A DNA stretch of 64,000 nt, taken from Paraspadella gotoi. Lineage: Eukaryota; Chaetognatha. The position numbers were made by a program, and so were the translations under genes. The stretch lies in contig JBJCIZ010000239.1 of assembly GCA_051294375.1 (NCBI GenBank), positions 484,261 through 548,260 on the forward strand, written 5' to 3'. Shown here piece by piece: positions 24,625-38,356 of this stretch (positions within the stretch are counted from its first letter, which is position 1; every line of letters begins with the position of its first letter). The notes beneath the pieces are model-generated. The model was not told where the DNA came from. It saw only the letters and a list, made by a program, of their open reading frames with translations, and ran no database searches.

Positions 24625-24629
<5 letters not shown>

Positions 24630-24660
24630 CGGACTTAAAATGGTCTCAAAATTATCACGA

Positions 24661-24718
24661 TGAGTGGGTTAGAACCTGAGTAATTTTATTTTACAGTTGG
24701 AACCCTGTTAAGCGGCGT
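24661..24718 (+). repeat. Repeat family E, copy 2
   Basis: The clean form of 13614-13690, including GAGTAATTTTATTTTACAG and TTGGAACCCTGTTAAGCGG. Confidence 0.75.
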
Positions 24719-25589
24719 CCAAAAAATTCGTCTATTTTCTTTTCATTAGTTATTTATTTTTTTTTTAATTTAAAAATAAAATATTTCTCTTTAAAATAAA
24801 AATGGAGCCGATCGCTTCTCGCTTTTTTTTCCGCACAAATGAAAAAAAAAATTATCGTCATTTTTATTTATTTTTTTTTCTAAAATCTAGTGATTTTCAA
24901 CGACGTCGTTTGCATCGAGCGCAGGCGCGGATAACAACAACAACGACGACGACAACAACGACAAACCCATAATTAGTCCCAAACACGAACGCGAGAAATG
25001 TTAAAAATGAGTCATTAAGAAAAAAGAAAAATTTAAAATAGAAAAAAAAAATTGAAATCGAGTTTCTGATTCTCACATTTTTTTCCCCTTTTTCTTCAAG
25101 ATTTTTTTAATTTTTTCTCTCTCTATATATTCCCTAGGTTTTTTCTCAAATATAGCAGCGATTCCTTTTCTAGAAAACAGATTTAGAAACGTGTAAAATA
25201 ATAAACCAGTTTTTTTTCCCATTAGAATAAAAGGAAAAACGATTTTCTCTTTCTCGTTTAAAATTTCAATTTTTATTTTCTTTTCTCTCGATTTTCTGTC
25301 TCCGATTTCATTTCATTTTATTTATTCTTTCAATATTTCATTTCTTAATTATATATTTCGTACGTAACTCTAGCAGCTTTTCTTTCCATGGGGCGTTCTT
25401 TATACAATTATTTTCAATTTACTGCCATTAACTTTTTATTTGTTTCGTTTTAAAAGGTCATACAAAACTTAGACTAATTTTTTTTTCTTAAAACTCTCTT
25501 TCTTTTTTCACTCGAGCAAACTGACTTTTCTATCTTTTTTTATTAGTTCTTTCTTTAATTTCTTTCTTCTTTCGTGTTTATATTCTTTC
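24719..25589. other. T-rich unassigned sequence
   Basis: Poly-T and AT-rich with one short CAACGACGACGAC patch near 24940. No gene recognised. Confidence 0.5.
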
Positions 25590-25737
25590 TTTTCTTTCTT
25601 TCTTCTTTCTTTCTTCTTTCTATTCCATTTCTTTCTTTTTTCTCTTTCTTTCTTTTCTCTTTTTTCTTTCTTTCTTTCTTCTTCTTCTTTTCTTTCTTTC
25701 TTTCTTTCTTTCTTCAGGCGATCCCTTCCCTTCTTAA
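25590..25737 (+). repeat. (CTTT)n tract with conserved 3' end, copy 2
   Basis: CTTT/CTTCTT repeats ending in CAGGCGATCCCTTCCCTTCT at 25715, matching the 19062 junction. Confidence 0.85.
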
Positions 25738-28700
25738 GGGGACCAAGTGAACAGGGGGTGTAAAAGCTGAAAACATAACGTTTGACCTTTTAACTTAAGT
25801 GGTTCTGATTCTTATAATTTTTTCTTTATAATCATTTGGGGAAATAGTTAAAAAATTCGATAAAATCAGCGAGCTTTAATTTTCTTTAAAAAACGTCGTT
25901 AAGAAGAAAAATCCTTTTTTTCAAAGTTTTAAATATTTTTTTTTTCCAAAAAAGGGTAAGATTCTTAATTTTAAAAGATTTTCCAGCCTTTTATTATAAA
26001 AAATTTATAATAAAAAAACTAGGGAATGAATCAAAATTTAAGGGATCGACTGATATTTATTTTAAACTTTCTTTTCAAATGATTCTGTTAATTGGATTTA
26101 AAATTAAAAACTCTTTGAAGTAATATAAATATATAAAGAAGAGAAAGATTCGTTACTTTTGCTAAATTTAATTGTTTATAATTTGAGGAATCATATAAGT
26201 TTAATTATAACATTTAAGGGATGAATATGAATACTTAATTAATAATTATTACAGTTTTGTTTCTGTAAGAATAGACAATTTAGGTTTGATTTATTCTGCT
26301 TTTAAGTAAATATTTAAAAAAAACATATTAGCTCTTGTAAGCCTTTGTTCAATGAGGCTTAATACCTAAAAATGTAAGCTTTGTTTACAGTAAAAAAATA
26401 AAAAATTGGAATTTTAGGTAAAAAATACTTTCTAATGCAAAAAAAATAATGGATTATATAAATATTTAGGTAGGGTCAACTTAAATTTTTTTTTTCATAA
26501 TTATTAAATTTTTTGTTCCGCTAGAATAAGAGATAGGAATTTTTTTGCCAGCATTTCCCTTGCGAAAGAAAAATTAATTGGACTATCACTGTTTTGAACT
26601 AAGTTCGGAGCAGTGGTTCATGACTTGCTAACTTTCCCAGGTGGCTAACTCTTACGCCAAAATAAAGGCGTTGGTATTTGTGGAGCGTAATGGCGCAGAG
26701 GAGACGATGGCGGCCGGTTAATGAAGCTCAATAGATGGAGGACGACAAAGTTCTCGGCCAACAAAGGCGAAGCCGCAAGGAGTTTGTAGAAAGTAAAGTT
26801 CATTTGTATTAAGTTGAAGTTAGAAATCCTGGTGCAAAGTGATAACAAAAGACTATTTAATACAAACTTCAGCAATATATTATATATTAACGTTTAAAGA
26901 ATCGTTTCTTACTTATGTTTCTGAAGCCTAAAAAGACCACACAAAAAAGTTGCTTCTCTACAGGAAAGTCCACCACATTCAGCAATTTAACAAATAGTTT
27001 CTAAAAACTAAAGATTCCGAGATTTCTCAGAGAACTGAAAGTGCAAGAATGACAGATCGATCGGTTTGTCAGCATCGATATAAATGTGTAATTAAAATCT
27101 GATCGAAATCCGATGAACACAATCAGGAGATCCGCCACGGAATCTGACTTAAGTATATAGTTAAACAAAAGTCTAATTCAAAAGATGTCTTCTGTAATCG
27201 CTGGAAAGCTGGAAATTCTTGCGTTCAGTAAAAAGACAAAAAGAGGTCATGCGGGAAAGAAGTGGAGAAAGCTGGGGATTTTTCTTGTGATATATAGATA
27301 GTTATTATTCGTAACACCCCCGCTATTTGTGGGCATGCCAAAGCATTCCAAATAACTGGCATGGTTCTAAGAAATAACAATCTAAAATATCCGTCGCAGG
27401 GGATGAAGTAGAGAGGAAGAAATTTTAAAATGCTGAGCATGCAAAAAAATGCGCCCAGGACTGTTAAGCCTAAAAAACGTTGCAAATTACTCAAAACAGA
27501 AACAATTCTTCTATAAAAACGGATGACGACATACACGGACAGACGGGCAGCGACGACAGACGAGCACCACTGACGGCGAACCCTCCTCCACACGCGTTTT
27601 TTAATTCAAGTTCAATGACGACAGACGAAGAGGGTACAAATATTCAAATAGATTAAATCGTGCCGAGATGGAATTAAAGCTACGAATTAAGTCGTAAAAT
27701 CTAATTTACCTCTTTGTACCCATAAAAACAGGATTTTGAAGTTGACTTATGTACGAACGGATCACGAAGGACTGCCGAAGATACCGTCATCTACCCCGCG
27801 GAGTTGCAAGCGCGTGTGACGATAGCCGAAACATACGAACCTGACTCTCAAAATTAAAAAGTAAAAATGAAAAACTTGAAACGTGCGCGCTATTCGGTTA
27901 AAGCCGAAAGACCGGACCGTGAAAACAGAAGAAACACTAAAAAACTGGACTTCATTCTGACATTTCTTAAAAAACGTTGCCCGCTAACTGAAAAAGACAC
28001 AAAATATGAAAAACCTAAAAAAAATTTTGGACACAAGGCAGGCGGGAATGAAACATTTGGAGCTAAATATCTCTAACTGGCTAACTGACTATTTCCAATG
28101 ATTTTTAGGAAAACCTAATCTCGGGCGGATTTATTAAAACAATACTCTGAAGCAATTACTAAACATTAGGCCTTATATCGAAGTACAAAGCCGGGTGTAT
28201 AACTGACCCCAGGGGTGGCCGAACTTTGAACCTTTATATACTATTTAACTTAGGTCGAATCCACGAAGACCGGTTGTAACTGACCCCGGTGGGCCCGATC
28301 TCCGGGTCCGACATATATTTCACCCGAATCTTTCGACGGCAGTTCAACCGACGCGTCAGAAACGTTGAATATTAGTGGCAGCCCGAATGTAAGGGACAAT
28401 GCGGCACCGCCGGACAAACAATCCGAATTTCCAAACGGAACCTAAAGGTAAATCGAGTGGTTATTGATCATGCTGAAGCGATTGATAACCACGCTTTCAT
28501 GAAATCCATCTTTTCTGCCCCCCGCAGGAACGGAAATCGCGATTCTCGAAGTTAATGACGGGACTGACTAGGCAACGCCAATCAACCCCTTGAACGTCAA
28601 ACAATCCTGGCGAAAGCCAGAAGGTGAGTTTTCCCAATGCCACGGAACCAACCTAAACCGAATGACACAGTTAAAAATCTTCAAAAAAATTCAAAATTTC

Positions 28701-31700
28701 TCTTACCGCAGGTAAACGCGCATCGAAAGGATCGAACACATTACTTCAGGGCCACATCAGGCACGCCACCACCAAAACTCCTTCAACGATCCTTGATGCA
28801 AGACCTCCGATGCGAAAGGACCCAAATTTATGAAGATCTTGTGAACATTCGTCTCCTTACCATTTTAGAGACCGCACAACCCGTACTTAACGACACGAAA
28901 AAACCTTAGACTTGATCCTCGGGAAAAAATAGAAAATTGAGTGACATCTTAAATTTGTCTAAAATCTGGATCAATCTTATTACTAAACGTGAAGTTTGCA
29001 ATTTTAAAAAAAAATAAAAATGACAAGCCTTATCTACCTTATGTCGTAGTAGGTTGCCAACAATAAAAAATGTTTAGGACTAGACCTATAAAACGAAAGT
29101 CAATACTATCAAATCTAACCCGAAAAATACGTAACAACCCTAATAATCAAATAACCTAAGGAAATATAATCAGTATCTAAATAGCGTAAAGGAAGTACCT
29201 TTATTGGTTTATTTTTGCTTACAGCATCCGGAATTGCCGAAGCAACAAGAGCAATATTTCGACAAGGCTAAAACTATAAGGACTACGGATTGGGCGAGAC
29301 CCTCAAACCCTGCCAAAAAGCAAAACAAGCAATAACATGATTAACCTTTTTGTCGGCTGGCTCCCTGTTCAGCTCCCTGCCTAACTATTTTAAGGGAGAA
29401 AAGACAACAAAAAATGAGGTACGTACAAAGTCCAAAACGATTACAAAACAGTTCATTGCCACAGAGAACCGCATCACAAAAGTAACGCGACGGGTAAGTT
29501 ATTAAAGGGGTTTCGGATAAGATCGCTTACCGCGGAGAAAAGGCGGTTGGTTAACAAAAGGCAACCCTTCGTTACCGAATTTTCGAAAAACTTCGGAGTT
29601 CCCGACGACTTTTTCCCAACCCATGAATGAAGCAGGCTATACGCAAGGGAAAGCCGTCCGCCTGTAGCGGCGCGCAAGGAGACAGTCATGGGACAGTTCG
29701 ACCGTCGCTCCGAAAGCCTAAAGTTTTGTAATTTTGCGCGCCGATCACGGAAAACTCCGTCCGTCAAGAGATTTCGAAAATCGATCGGACAAAAAAATAT
29801 TTATTAAAAGCGATAAAAAAAATGTTTAGGGCAAAACTATGAATAATAATAAAACCGTTTAAAGAGATAATCGATTTATATTATTCCTTATCTCTACTCT
29901 CCTTATTTGTCGCCTCTCCTCTGAGCTACCAAAAAATAAAACAAAACCTGAATAAATACAAAAAAATGGGCACGAATGGGAAGTTTTTTAAGCAGGTGGG
30001 GTGGTTCCCTTCAACACCGCTCCGAAAGAGGGTTTCGTCTTTTCCGTCTTGTCCTGGTCGGGAAAGACACGCTTTGGCGAGCGTTGGGTTTTTGTCCTCC
30101 TCTCAAAACTCAACCAAAACCCTGACCTTGACCTCAAAATTTCACCTTTCTCAACTCATTACAAAAAACCTTAGACGGAACACCAACAAACGTACAAATG
30201 TGACGATGTCAAGTTTCATACTAAAAATAAATCTAAAAAATAAAACTTTGTAAATTTCGTGGGTTTAAGGGACTAAATACTAAAAACGAAAATATTAAAT
30301 TTTCTAAAAACACGAACAAAGATTTTTAAAAGTAAAGATTTAAAAAAAAATACTAAATATTTCATATCGGAAAAATGGCCGTTCCCCCCGCCGAACGGAG
30401 AGGAAGAACCTGTTCGTACAAAAAGAAATAAAAAAAATTTTTCAAAAATATTCCCAAAAAAATACAAAGGGAGAACTACGTAAGTTAATTCGTTAATTTG
30501 GGGGGAAACGGCGGAAAATCCCAAATTTTCTCACCGAGCGCGTTAAAGTCTGCGAAAAATCTGAGACAACAACAGGAATGATGTACATAACACTTCATAT
30601 CCGAAGATAATCGGAGGCCGGTACGATCGATGAAAGTTGAGGTTAACCCGCCAGAAAAAACCAAACACAGCAAAATAACAATATTACTCAAAAAATAAAT
30701 ATTTATTTTAACAACTAAAAATTATTAAGAAAAAACGTAAGTATACATTAATTATTTTCAGAAATGCCCCGCCGCATCAAGTTCCAGCACGCATCAACGC
30801 AACTTTTAAATTCCGTCAGCCTCGGGCCGTAATCGTTCCGTCAACGATCCGAGCGTCCATCTTACGAACCGGAAGTCATGTTCATCGTCGTCTAGAAAAC
30901 CGGTCGTTAACGAGCATTAAACACGCGAAAACATATGTTCTGTAAATTTACGGGAGCCATCGACGATGCATCGAAACGATCGATGGCCGCGTTACTAAAA
31001 TTCCTTTACATTGAGAACAAAAAATTCTAAAAATTCCGATTACTTGAAAAGGCAAAAAAAATCGATAGATTTCGAAAAAAGTCCAAGTCTATACAAGAAA
31101 TGGTTCAACGAGAGAGCTGGTACGGGCCGACTTACCCGCTTACTCAGACAAAGGCCTCCCACGAACCTCCCCGCCAGCCATGAAAAAAACACCCTCTCAG
31201 CGATTGTTTGTTTACCGAGACGACGTGCAAAAGTTTAAACAAAACAAAGGCGAGAGCTCCGTCACAAGAGCGCCCCCATGCCGATCAAGTCGACATGTGC
31301 AGAAATTCGAAAAAACATATAAATAAATCATGAGTTAATGAAATAACAATAAAAAAACGGCTTTTGAAAACGCGGCACTCCCGATAAAAAAGATTTGCAA
31401 AGTGCAGAAAAAAATAGGAAATCCGCCTTTCTTTGAATCGCGACTGGAAAGAAAAATGATTCAATTAAATAACTTTTTGTCCGCCGCGTTAGCAGGGAAA
31501 ATCGAATCCGTTATTTCTAGATCCCAACCTTTTACTCCCGCCACAGGGAGAATCCGAATTCTATGCGAATTTAAACAAAAACCACGAAAAACAGATAAGA
31601 AACGAAATAAATAACTATTAATTAAAATGAAAAAATAGTTAAATATTAAAAAAGGAAAGACGAGCATTTTCAGCTTCACAGAAAAGAAAAAGCCTATCTA

Positions 31701-33066
31701 AAAGGCTTAGAGCGCCATTCGACATTTTTTAAAGTAAAATAATAGCCTAACCTTCAGGCGCGCGGGGCATGTTAAACATTTAGAGAAATACCCGAAAAAG
31801 AGCCCAAGGGTGACTCGCGCTCTTGACGCGAGTTTAAATTTAGATAGGAAAAAATTGATAAAATATAATATAAAAAATCTTATAATAATTCATTGTAAAA
31901 AAATTAAACCCGTATAATTAGAAACGCCCGGTATTTAATAAAAAATTCTCTAAGAATTAATTTTACTTTAAAAAAAACGCCACTAACAGCGATTCAAAAA
32001 ACAGGAAAAACTTAATCTTTTCTGCGATCTTGGGGCCATCGCTAAAAAATTGAAAACCTTCTGCGCCCGCACATTTTTATTGATAATTGGTCGGCCGTTA
32101 GAGTAACGGTCACGGACAGAAAAAAATGAAAAAATTGTCCGGGCCGTTAGAGACCTGGGCGGCGGGAACACAAAAAACAAAAAAAAAATATTAAAAAAAA
32201 CGGAAAAAAACTCTGTCTGCCGTTAGTACGGACGCAGACACACGGAATTCCACTTTTCTCCATTGAAAAAACGTTTACTGAGTACCGCCGTCAGATGAAA
32301 TTTCCAGAGGAAACCACTGACCTACTGGCGAAACAGAACCGGATCACGTTTGAGTTCCATATAAACTAAAAAACAGGCACAAAAAAAAAAAAGAAAACTG
32401 AACAAAACTAAACGTATTTAACATATTGATGTGATGAAGAAAGTGTGGATATCATGCAGCCTAGGTAATTAATAATCAAAGGCACCACTTTAACGACTTT
32501 TTCCTTATTCATAAGCACATTTACATAATGTTTCGCGGATGCCAATAAAAAGTTGACACAATGCGCGTAATATTACCCACTTATCGCTGGGCCTCGATAA
32601 GTGAACCATAGAAAAAACAGGTAAGTAAATTACGTGACATTAAAACCACCCATTATTTTAAAACAGCTCAGTGGTTTCTTTAACAGTGGGAGGGAGCTTC
32701 CGTACACCCCAAACCTCAAAACAATGGATCTATGTGCCGTAATAAGATCTTTAGCTCTCCCCATATCTCCATTAAGGTGAGGGTAGGCTTATACTAACCC
32801 GTCCCGGCAAAATAACCTAAAAAAAAAATAAAAAACATACTCAAGACTTCCCCGCCGGGACCAAGCGGACACCAAGGCTGCCCCACTATATTACAAAGAG
32901 AGAGCACGACGGTACCGGATGACGATCCAAAAACGCCGCCTTCTCCCTGCTGCCATCCCGGGTGGAGGGCTCTCTTGTTGGCAAGCTGGGTGGACGGATC
33001 AAAAAACCGTCGTATCTCACCGAGTTTCCTCCCCCAAGCTCGCGTCTCATGGGCTATTTTGAGATG
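25738..33066. other. Long unassigned region, no gene recognised
   Basis: 25.7-27.2 kb is AT-rich with balanced A and T. From about 27.8 kb the plus strand becomes distinctly A-rich with many poly-A runs. Two copies of a GTAACTGACCCC-like phrase (about 28199 and 28276) lie 80 bp apart. Frames are short. The longest (minus 27225-27593, 122 codons) begins at GTG, has no recognisable domain, and is within the range expected by chance. Confidence 0.45.
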
Positions 33067-33300
33067 GGCCCGGACGCCATGGCTTGCACAGCTAGTCACG
33101 TTGAGCTCATGAAATGGCCCGGACGTCCATGCTTGTACAGCTGTGTCACGTAAGCTCATGAAATTGGCCCGGACGCGATGTTGTACAGCTGCGTCCACGT
33201 ATAAGCTCATCATGAAGCATGGCCCGGACGCTCATGCTTTGTAACAGCTTGCGTCACGTAAGCTCATGAAATGGCCCGGACGCCCATGCTTACACAACCC
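33067..33300. repeat. About 50-bp tandem repeat, five copies
   Basis: GGCCCGGACG recurs at 33067, 33116, 33166, 33221 and 33272. Each is followed by CCATGCTTGTACAGCTG-like and CACGTAAGCTCATGAAAT-like words. Spacings of 49-55 vary through small indels. Confidence 0.9.
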
Positions 33301-35718
33301 CGGGAGCAGCGAATACCGCCTCATTGCTGAGGTCTGTATTTTTTAAGCTATGAAAATTTTATTAAAAAACGGGAATAAAAGGGATGAAAAAAGACTACAA
33401 CGCCGCTTAAAATGCGGTTCCGCAAAATCAAAACCCGTAAGTGAAATGTGAGGGCAAAACTAACAAAAAAAAAATATTTTTTCTTTTTTCCAACAAAAAA
33501 TTATCAAAACATCGCGGTAGCTTTCAAAAAATAATTGCTCGCGGTTGACGTACGATTAAACAAACGAAGAATACGAAGCTAATTCGTCATAAATCTGGTT
33601 ACAACTTACGCCAAAATCCCAATTTGATCATTACTGTTAAAAGGTGAAATTCGTACATTAAAAAATTAATCAAATCAGGATCATTATTTTCGAAAATTCC
33701 ATTTTACCAGTCAAAATCTGAAGAAAAAATTTTGAGTAGGGACTGCCCACTTATCGAAAAATCGGAAAAGTAGAATAAATAATTTTTTAACTTTTAATAA
33801 AAACCCTACTTGCCAGGTTACTAAAATATAAAAATAAAAATTCTTCCTACAATAATTGTACTAACCAAACCAAAACAGGATCTGAAGAAAACATAGTCTT
33901 AAAACAGTAAAAATACAATAATCAAAAAGTTTCAAATCAAAAAATAATTTAACTCATGAATTTCTGGTTAGGTACACCCCCTTATGGGAAATCTCGGTCG
34001 AACGCGGAAAACTAGTGCTATTGGGGGAAAACGGAATTTTCATTTTTCGGGCCGAGCCTCTGTAAAATAAAAGACTTTCGGAAATGGCATAGCAATAATG
34101 GAATAGCGACACAAGAGTTTCTGACTTTGAGGGACTGAGGTATTGTATTATTTTTAACTTTCACTCGTCTAGCTCCAAACGGAAAAGTTTTGAACGATCA
34201 CTGGAAGATCTTTCCATTCGAGGGTCCGGCTACGAACGCGCGGCCGCGCGTTACGGAGTCGTTGCTAGGCACCCTTCACATTATACGCCAGGCCTCCCAC
34301 ACGCTTCCTGCGTCTCAACTTGGTCTTGTCGTCAGAAGGAGGACGAGCTGGCCCGAACCTCGCGAGATTCCGGATGCGAAGAATGAGAAGTCAGCTGTGC
34401 AGTTAAAGGTAGGAAATCATTGGCATCATGCAAGGACGATGGATTGTTCAACGTTTCTCTCGGAGGGAGTCCAGAGAGTCCAAGGAGGGCCTTCGTCGAC
34501 GGGCTTCAACCCGGCCCGCAACTCGACGAGGTAGACGATACCAACGAAAGGAGTCGAATTTCTTTTTCCAAAGTAGATTCCATAAACCGAAAAGTTTTAA
34601 ATACATATTAGCGAAAGAGGCGATTCGGCTGTCGATCAGGATTATTTTCGTTGTACGATTCGAGGAAGCATTGAAACCCGAGACACGTCGAAATAGATTC
34701 CAACTCACGCGCAAAAAGCGAAAGCATAGTTTATTCTTAGGCATTCCACGAATCAGCGGAGAAAGATGGGCGTAGATGAAAACAAGGGAAGAATCGACTA
34801 GATAGCGGCGCGACGCTCCGCTTGTTATCTCGGGACTCAAAACCCGGGAAGATCTTCTGCGTTTCCATGGAGCACCCAGACGCTTGTTAATTGGCCACGT
34901 CGGGATCCCGATCCAAAAGAAAAATTTCAGTTCCGCATCCATGGAACCAATCCCATATCACCATTCTTCCGAAGAGTAGAGGATGACCCCCAATAGCAAC
35001 ATAGCAGGACGCAATCTCCATCCGCTCCACAAGGAAATCATGGAGTGCCTAGATATTCAATGTTCGAAAAAACGGTAAAAAAACGCGGCTTCTTGACGCC
35101 GAATTACTATAGATGCGATTGCAAAAATCGTTCCAACGCAAGAAACAACTCGAAAAAAGTCCTATTGAACCAACCGGTTGAGACGAAAATTTGCGGCGGC
35201 GAGATGAGAACACCTAGCTGCGAAAGTTAATAACCTCCGACCGGACGATTCAATATTGACGCCGTAGCTCAAAATTGGAGCCGTGGGCCTGGCAACGAAA
35301 AGAAGCACATCCCCGGCGTCAAAATTTGCTATGGAAACTGGCCGCGATTCCAGAGAGAATCTCGATGGATAGGTAATGCTTCACAAATTCCTTTGCCGCT
35401 CTTTGCCCTTGGTAAAACGTGATCGTCGACAGAATTTGCTCCCAAATGAAGAGTCATCCCGCACGTGATAGAGACTCCGTCCGATTGGGGCGGCCGGCGA
35501 AAGAAAATCGGCGTACGAAAAGTCGAGCCGAATCTCGCGGCAAGAGCAACTCCGCTATGAATGGCGTACTCGCCTCAACACTTCTCGTGTAATGCAGTCT
35601 CACATGCTGAATCTCTCGAGTGCAGAACAGTCTATATGATAGCCTCTCACACAATTCTAAATGCTCGAGCTTATAGAGAATTTAGGAATAACCTTTCCGT
35701 GTCGCGTGAACACAAGCC

Positions 35719-36372
35719 TTGTATCTCCTGTCTTCTCTAGCGGCTGGACTATCGCTCTATCGCGCGGCTTACCGTAGGTGTGTGCTCGCTCGGCACTTGG
35801 TCCATTCCAATTTCGTTTTTAAACGCAAAGAAGAATTCTACTTCCGCGACGAAATTTCGAATCTCGGGCATCCACTAGATAATGAGCTCAAGAAAAGGAA
35901 ATCCTTTTCTTTTGCGCCACAGTCGTCACGCTCCGCTCAAATCGCACATATCCTGTCTCAGCGCAACAAGGAAGGAGCGGGTTGTTCCACAACATCCTTG
36001 ACGGCCTTGCTTCTGGTTCCACACCACGTCCTTCCTCCAGAGTCCAGTTGGAACGCAAGTGCGTCGAACACCGAAAGAAATCTTCTTCTTTTCGACTTTG
36101 GCCCCGAGCATAATGCTTGGGAGAACCTTTCCTCTCTCTACACTGCTTTCTCTAGTGACATTCAGATAATATCCGGCCCGTTCCAATTCTCAGCCCTTAC
36201 CGAGAATGTTGCAGTCCTCGCATGTCTAGGGTCGGACGGTCGACGCTCACCTGATAAAAAACTCTCACCCCGCCGCCTGCCACGTACCTTTCCGCAACTC
36301 ACTCGTATCCCGGTAGTCGCGCGGATCCGCCTGAAGAGAAACATAATCCAACGGAAAGCGTTTCGAGAGTGA
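35719..36372 (+). other. Unrecognised 217-codon open frame
   Basis: An open frame with fairly balanced amino-acid composition compared with most frames here. It includes a charged middle (RKEEFYFRDE, about residues 37-46) and a hydrophobic-acidic stretch (NLLLFDFGPEHNAWENL). The nominal start is TTG. No family was recognised and no upstream or downstream exon was identified. Antisense frames over the same interval are also open. It is listed only as the most protein-like unassigned frame in the GC-richer block. Confidence 0.12.
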
Positions 36373-38356
36373 CTAGATATATAGATACCACGCTTCATAG
36401 ATAGACGCACACGCTCGGCAAGGCCGGTGGACGTAGAGCATCAAGAGAGATGCCTAGACCACCAGCCAATATTGCTATTGCTGCTTCCGTCTGGCGGCGA
36501 CCTCTCGATCCAATGTCCCCCGGTATTGGATTGCAAGACGTCGTCTTCCATCAGAGACTGACGGTAAACTCTGCATCGCATGTGAGAGGACGTCCCAGCG
36601 CGACAACGACGATCTAATTGGCTCCCACAACTACTACGAGTGCTGCTCGTAGTCCTCCGATAGTGAGCGTCCTGGCCTTTCACGGAATTCTCCTATACTC
36701 TAATCGAGTCGTAGCGACTCCATCATAACGTCACACGCCAATAGCCTTCGGACAACTCGTGGGAGACTATGCGCTTCACCATCCTTATAATATAGCTCAA
36801 TAGAGGTCTATCGACACCTCAGCTTCTCTTCCACACTAGCTCCCTTCCCTGTCTTATCACTTAATCGCCGCTCCATGACATCATCAGCACGAGCCTCTTA
36901 GGCGTAGTGCCAGGCCTGACTAACGAGAATGCTTGAAGCTCTTACGGCACGCGTGTTACTTATAATCAGTAACAAAGATACGTATTTCGTGCATTGGCGA
37001 CGCGGCCCACTGTTGCTCGACAAGCCTCACGACGTTATAGGATCTTCAATCGGGGATCGGCAAGAGAGAGAATTTCGGTTCTAAGAAACGTCTAGTCCGG
37101 TCGCAGTTCAGCCTAGAATAGTCTCCACCCTGCACAGCAGACGCTGCACCGACGACCTAGCATACGAAGCTACAGCCATTCCGCGAGGCGCAGATCATTA
37201 TCGTACCAAGAACCGCGATAGATTGTGAACACCACGACCCCAATAAGCACATCGAGAAGAACTTTGGTCATCACGTCGCACCCATTCGATCACTCATTCT
37301 GCACTCATCCTCTTTTGTCACTCCGGCAATATCGACTGCCGATTTGCTCTATTTTGCTTGCGCGTTGCTCGTCAAATACGCTAAGTGTAATGCCCTGGCC
37401 GCCCGTTTTCTCAGCCATCCTATTATCTTCTTCGAGACAGTGTCTCGACGTCTCTCCGTCGACATAGGATGAGGATTGATTTTAACTGCCAGAAAAATCT
37501 AACTGGCATTTTGGTAAGAGCATTTGTCGTATCGATGGACCGCTTCCCAATCAGTTTCTCGAAGGCAACGGAATAAAGACGGGGCGATGAACATCATTTT
37601 TAGCGGCGATCGGGCGGCTTCCGACGTCCCATATAGCCTCGCGATCCTCGCATATCTTGCGTGCACCTTTAGTCTCCTTGCCGAACTTCCTCGCGCCCGG
37701 TATATTGTTTACGAGGACGGCGGTCTGCTCAGGCGAGACGTTAACCATTGTCTCGCTGTTCCGACGCCGCAGTGATCCTTATGTCGCCGGTTAGCCCTGA
37801 AGTCGGAACTTTCTATGGTTTATACAAAAAAAAAAAAACAGAGGTATCACAGAGGGCCATGATAAATCATCCAAAATGGTGATATTATTAAAGACAATAA
37901 CTCAAATTTCTCACATGCCCACTTTATCTGTGAAAAACACCGTGGCATACCATTTCTAACGAAGAAGACCTACCCGTCTTACAGACCGCTCACAGGAACG
38001 AGGGTCCTGCGTAGGACCGCTCAGAACTGCGTCGGTTCATCCGGCCGTGCGTAACCGCTCTTTTCCCCATCGTTTCTTGAAGACGATCCACGCGTCTGTA
38101 TGGCGTTCGTGATGTCAATGGCTGCGGCTTCGTGACGTCCAGTTTGACGTATAAAAATCCCACAGTTCCGTCCTATTTGATCAACGAAAACGCACTTCTA
38201 CATACCTTGGAAGTCCGTTATCCTTAACCCACGATGCGGGCGTATTGGCTCTCTTTACAGACTTGCTCTTGTGGGATCCATGCCGCTGCTTCCTTCCGAG
38301 AACTCAAAGACGTTCACTTGCATCAAGCAAGTCGACGCAACAAAGTTCGCCACAAC

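Noticed and set aside
27225-27593. 122-codon hydrophobic minus frame
   Set aside because: It begins with GTG, has no domain, and lies in indel-prone sequence.
33067-33300. CRISPR-like array
   Set aside because: Units are contiguous with no variable spacers of constant length, and the setting is eukaryotic.
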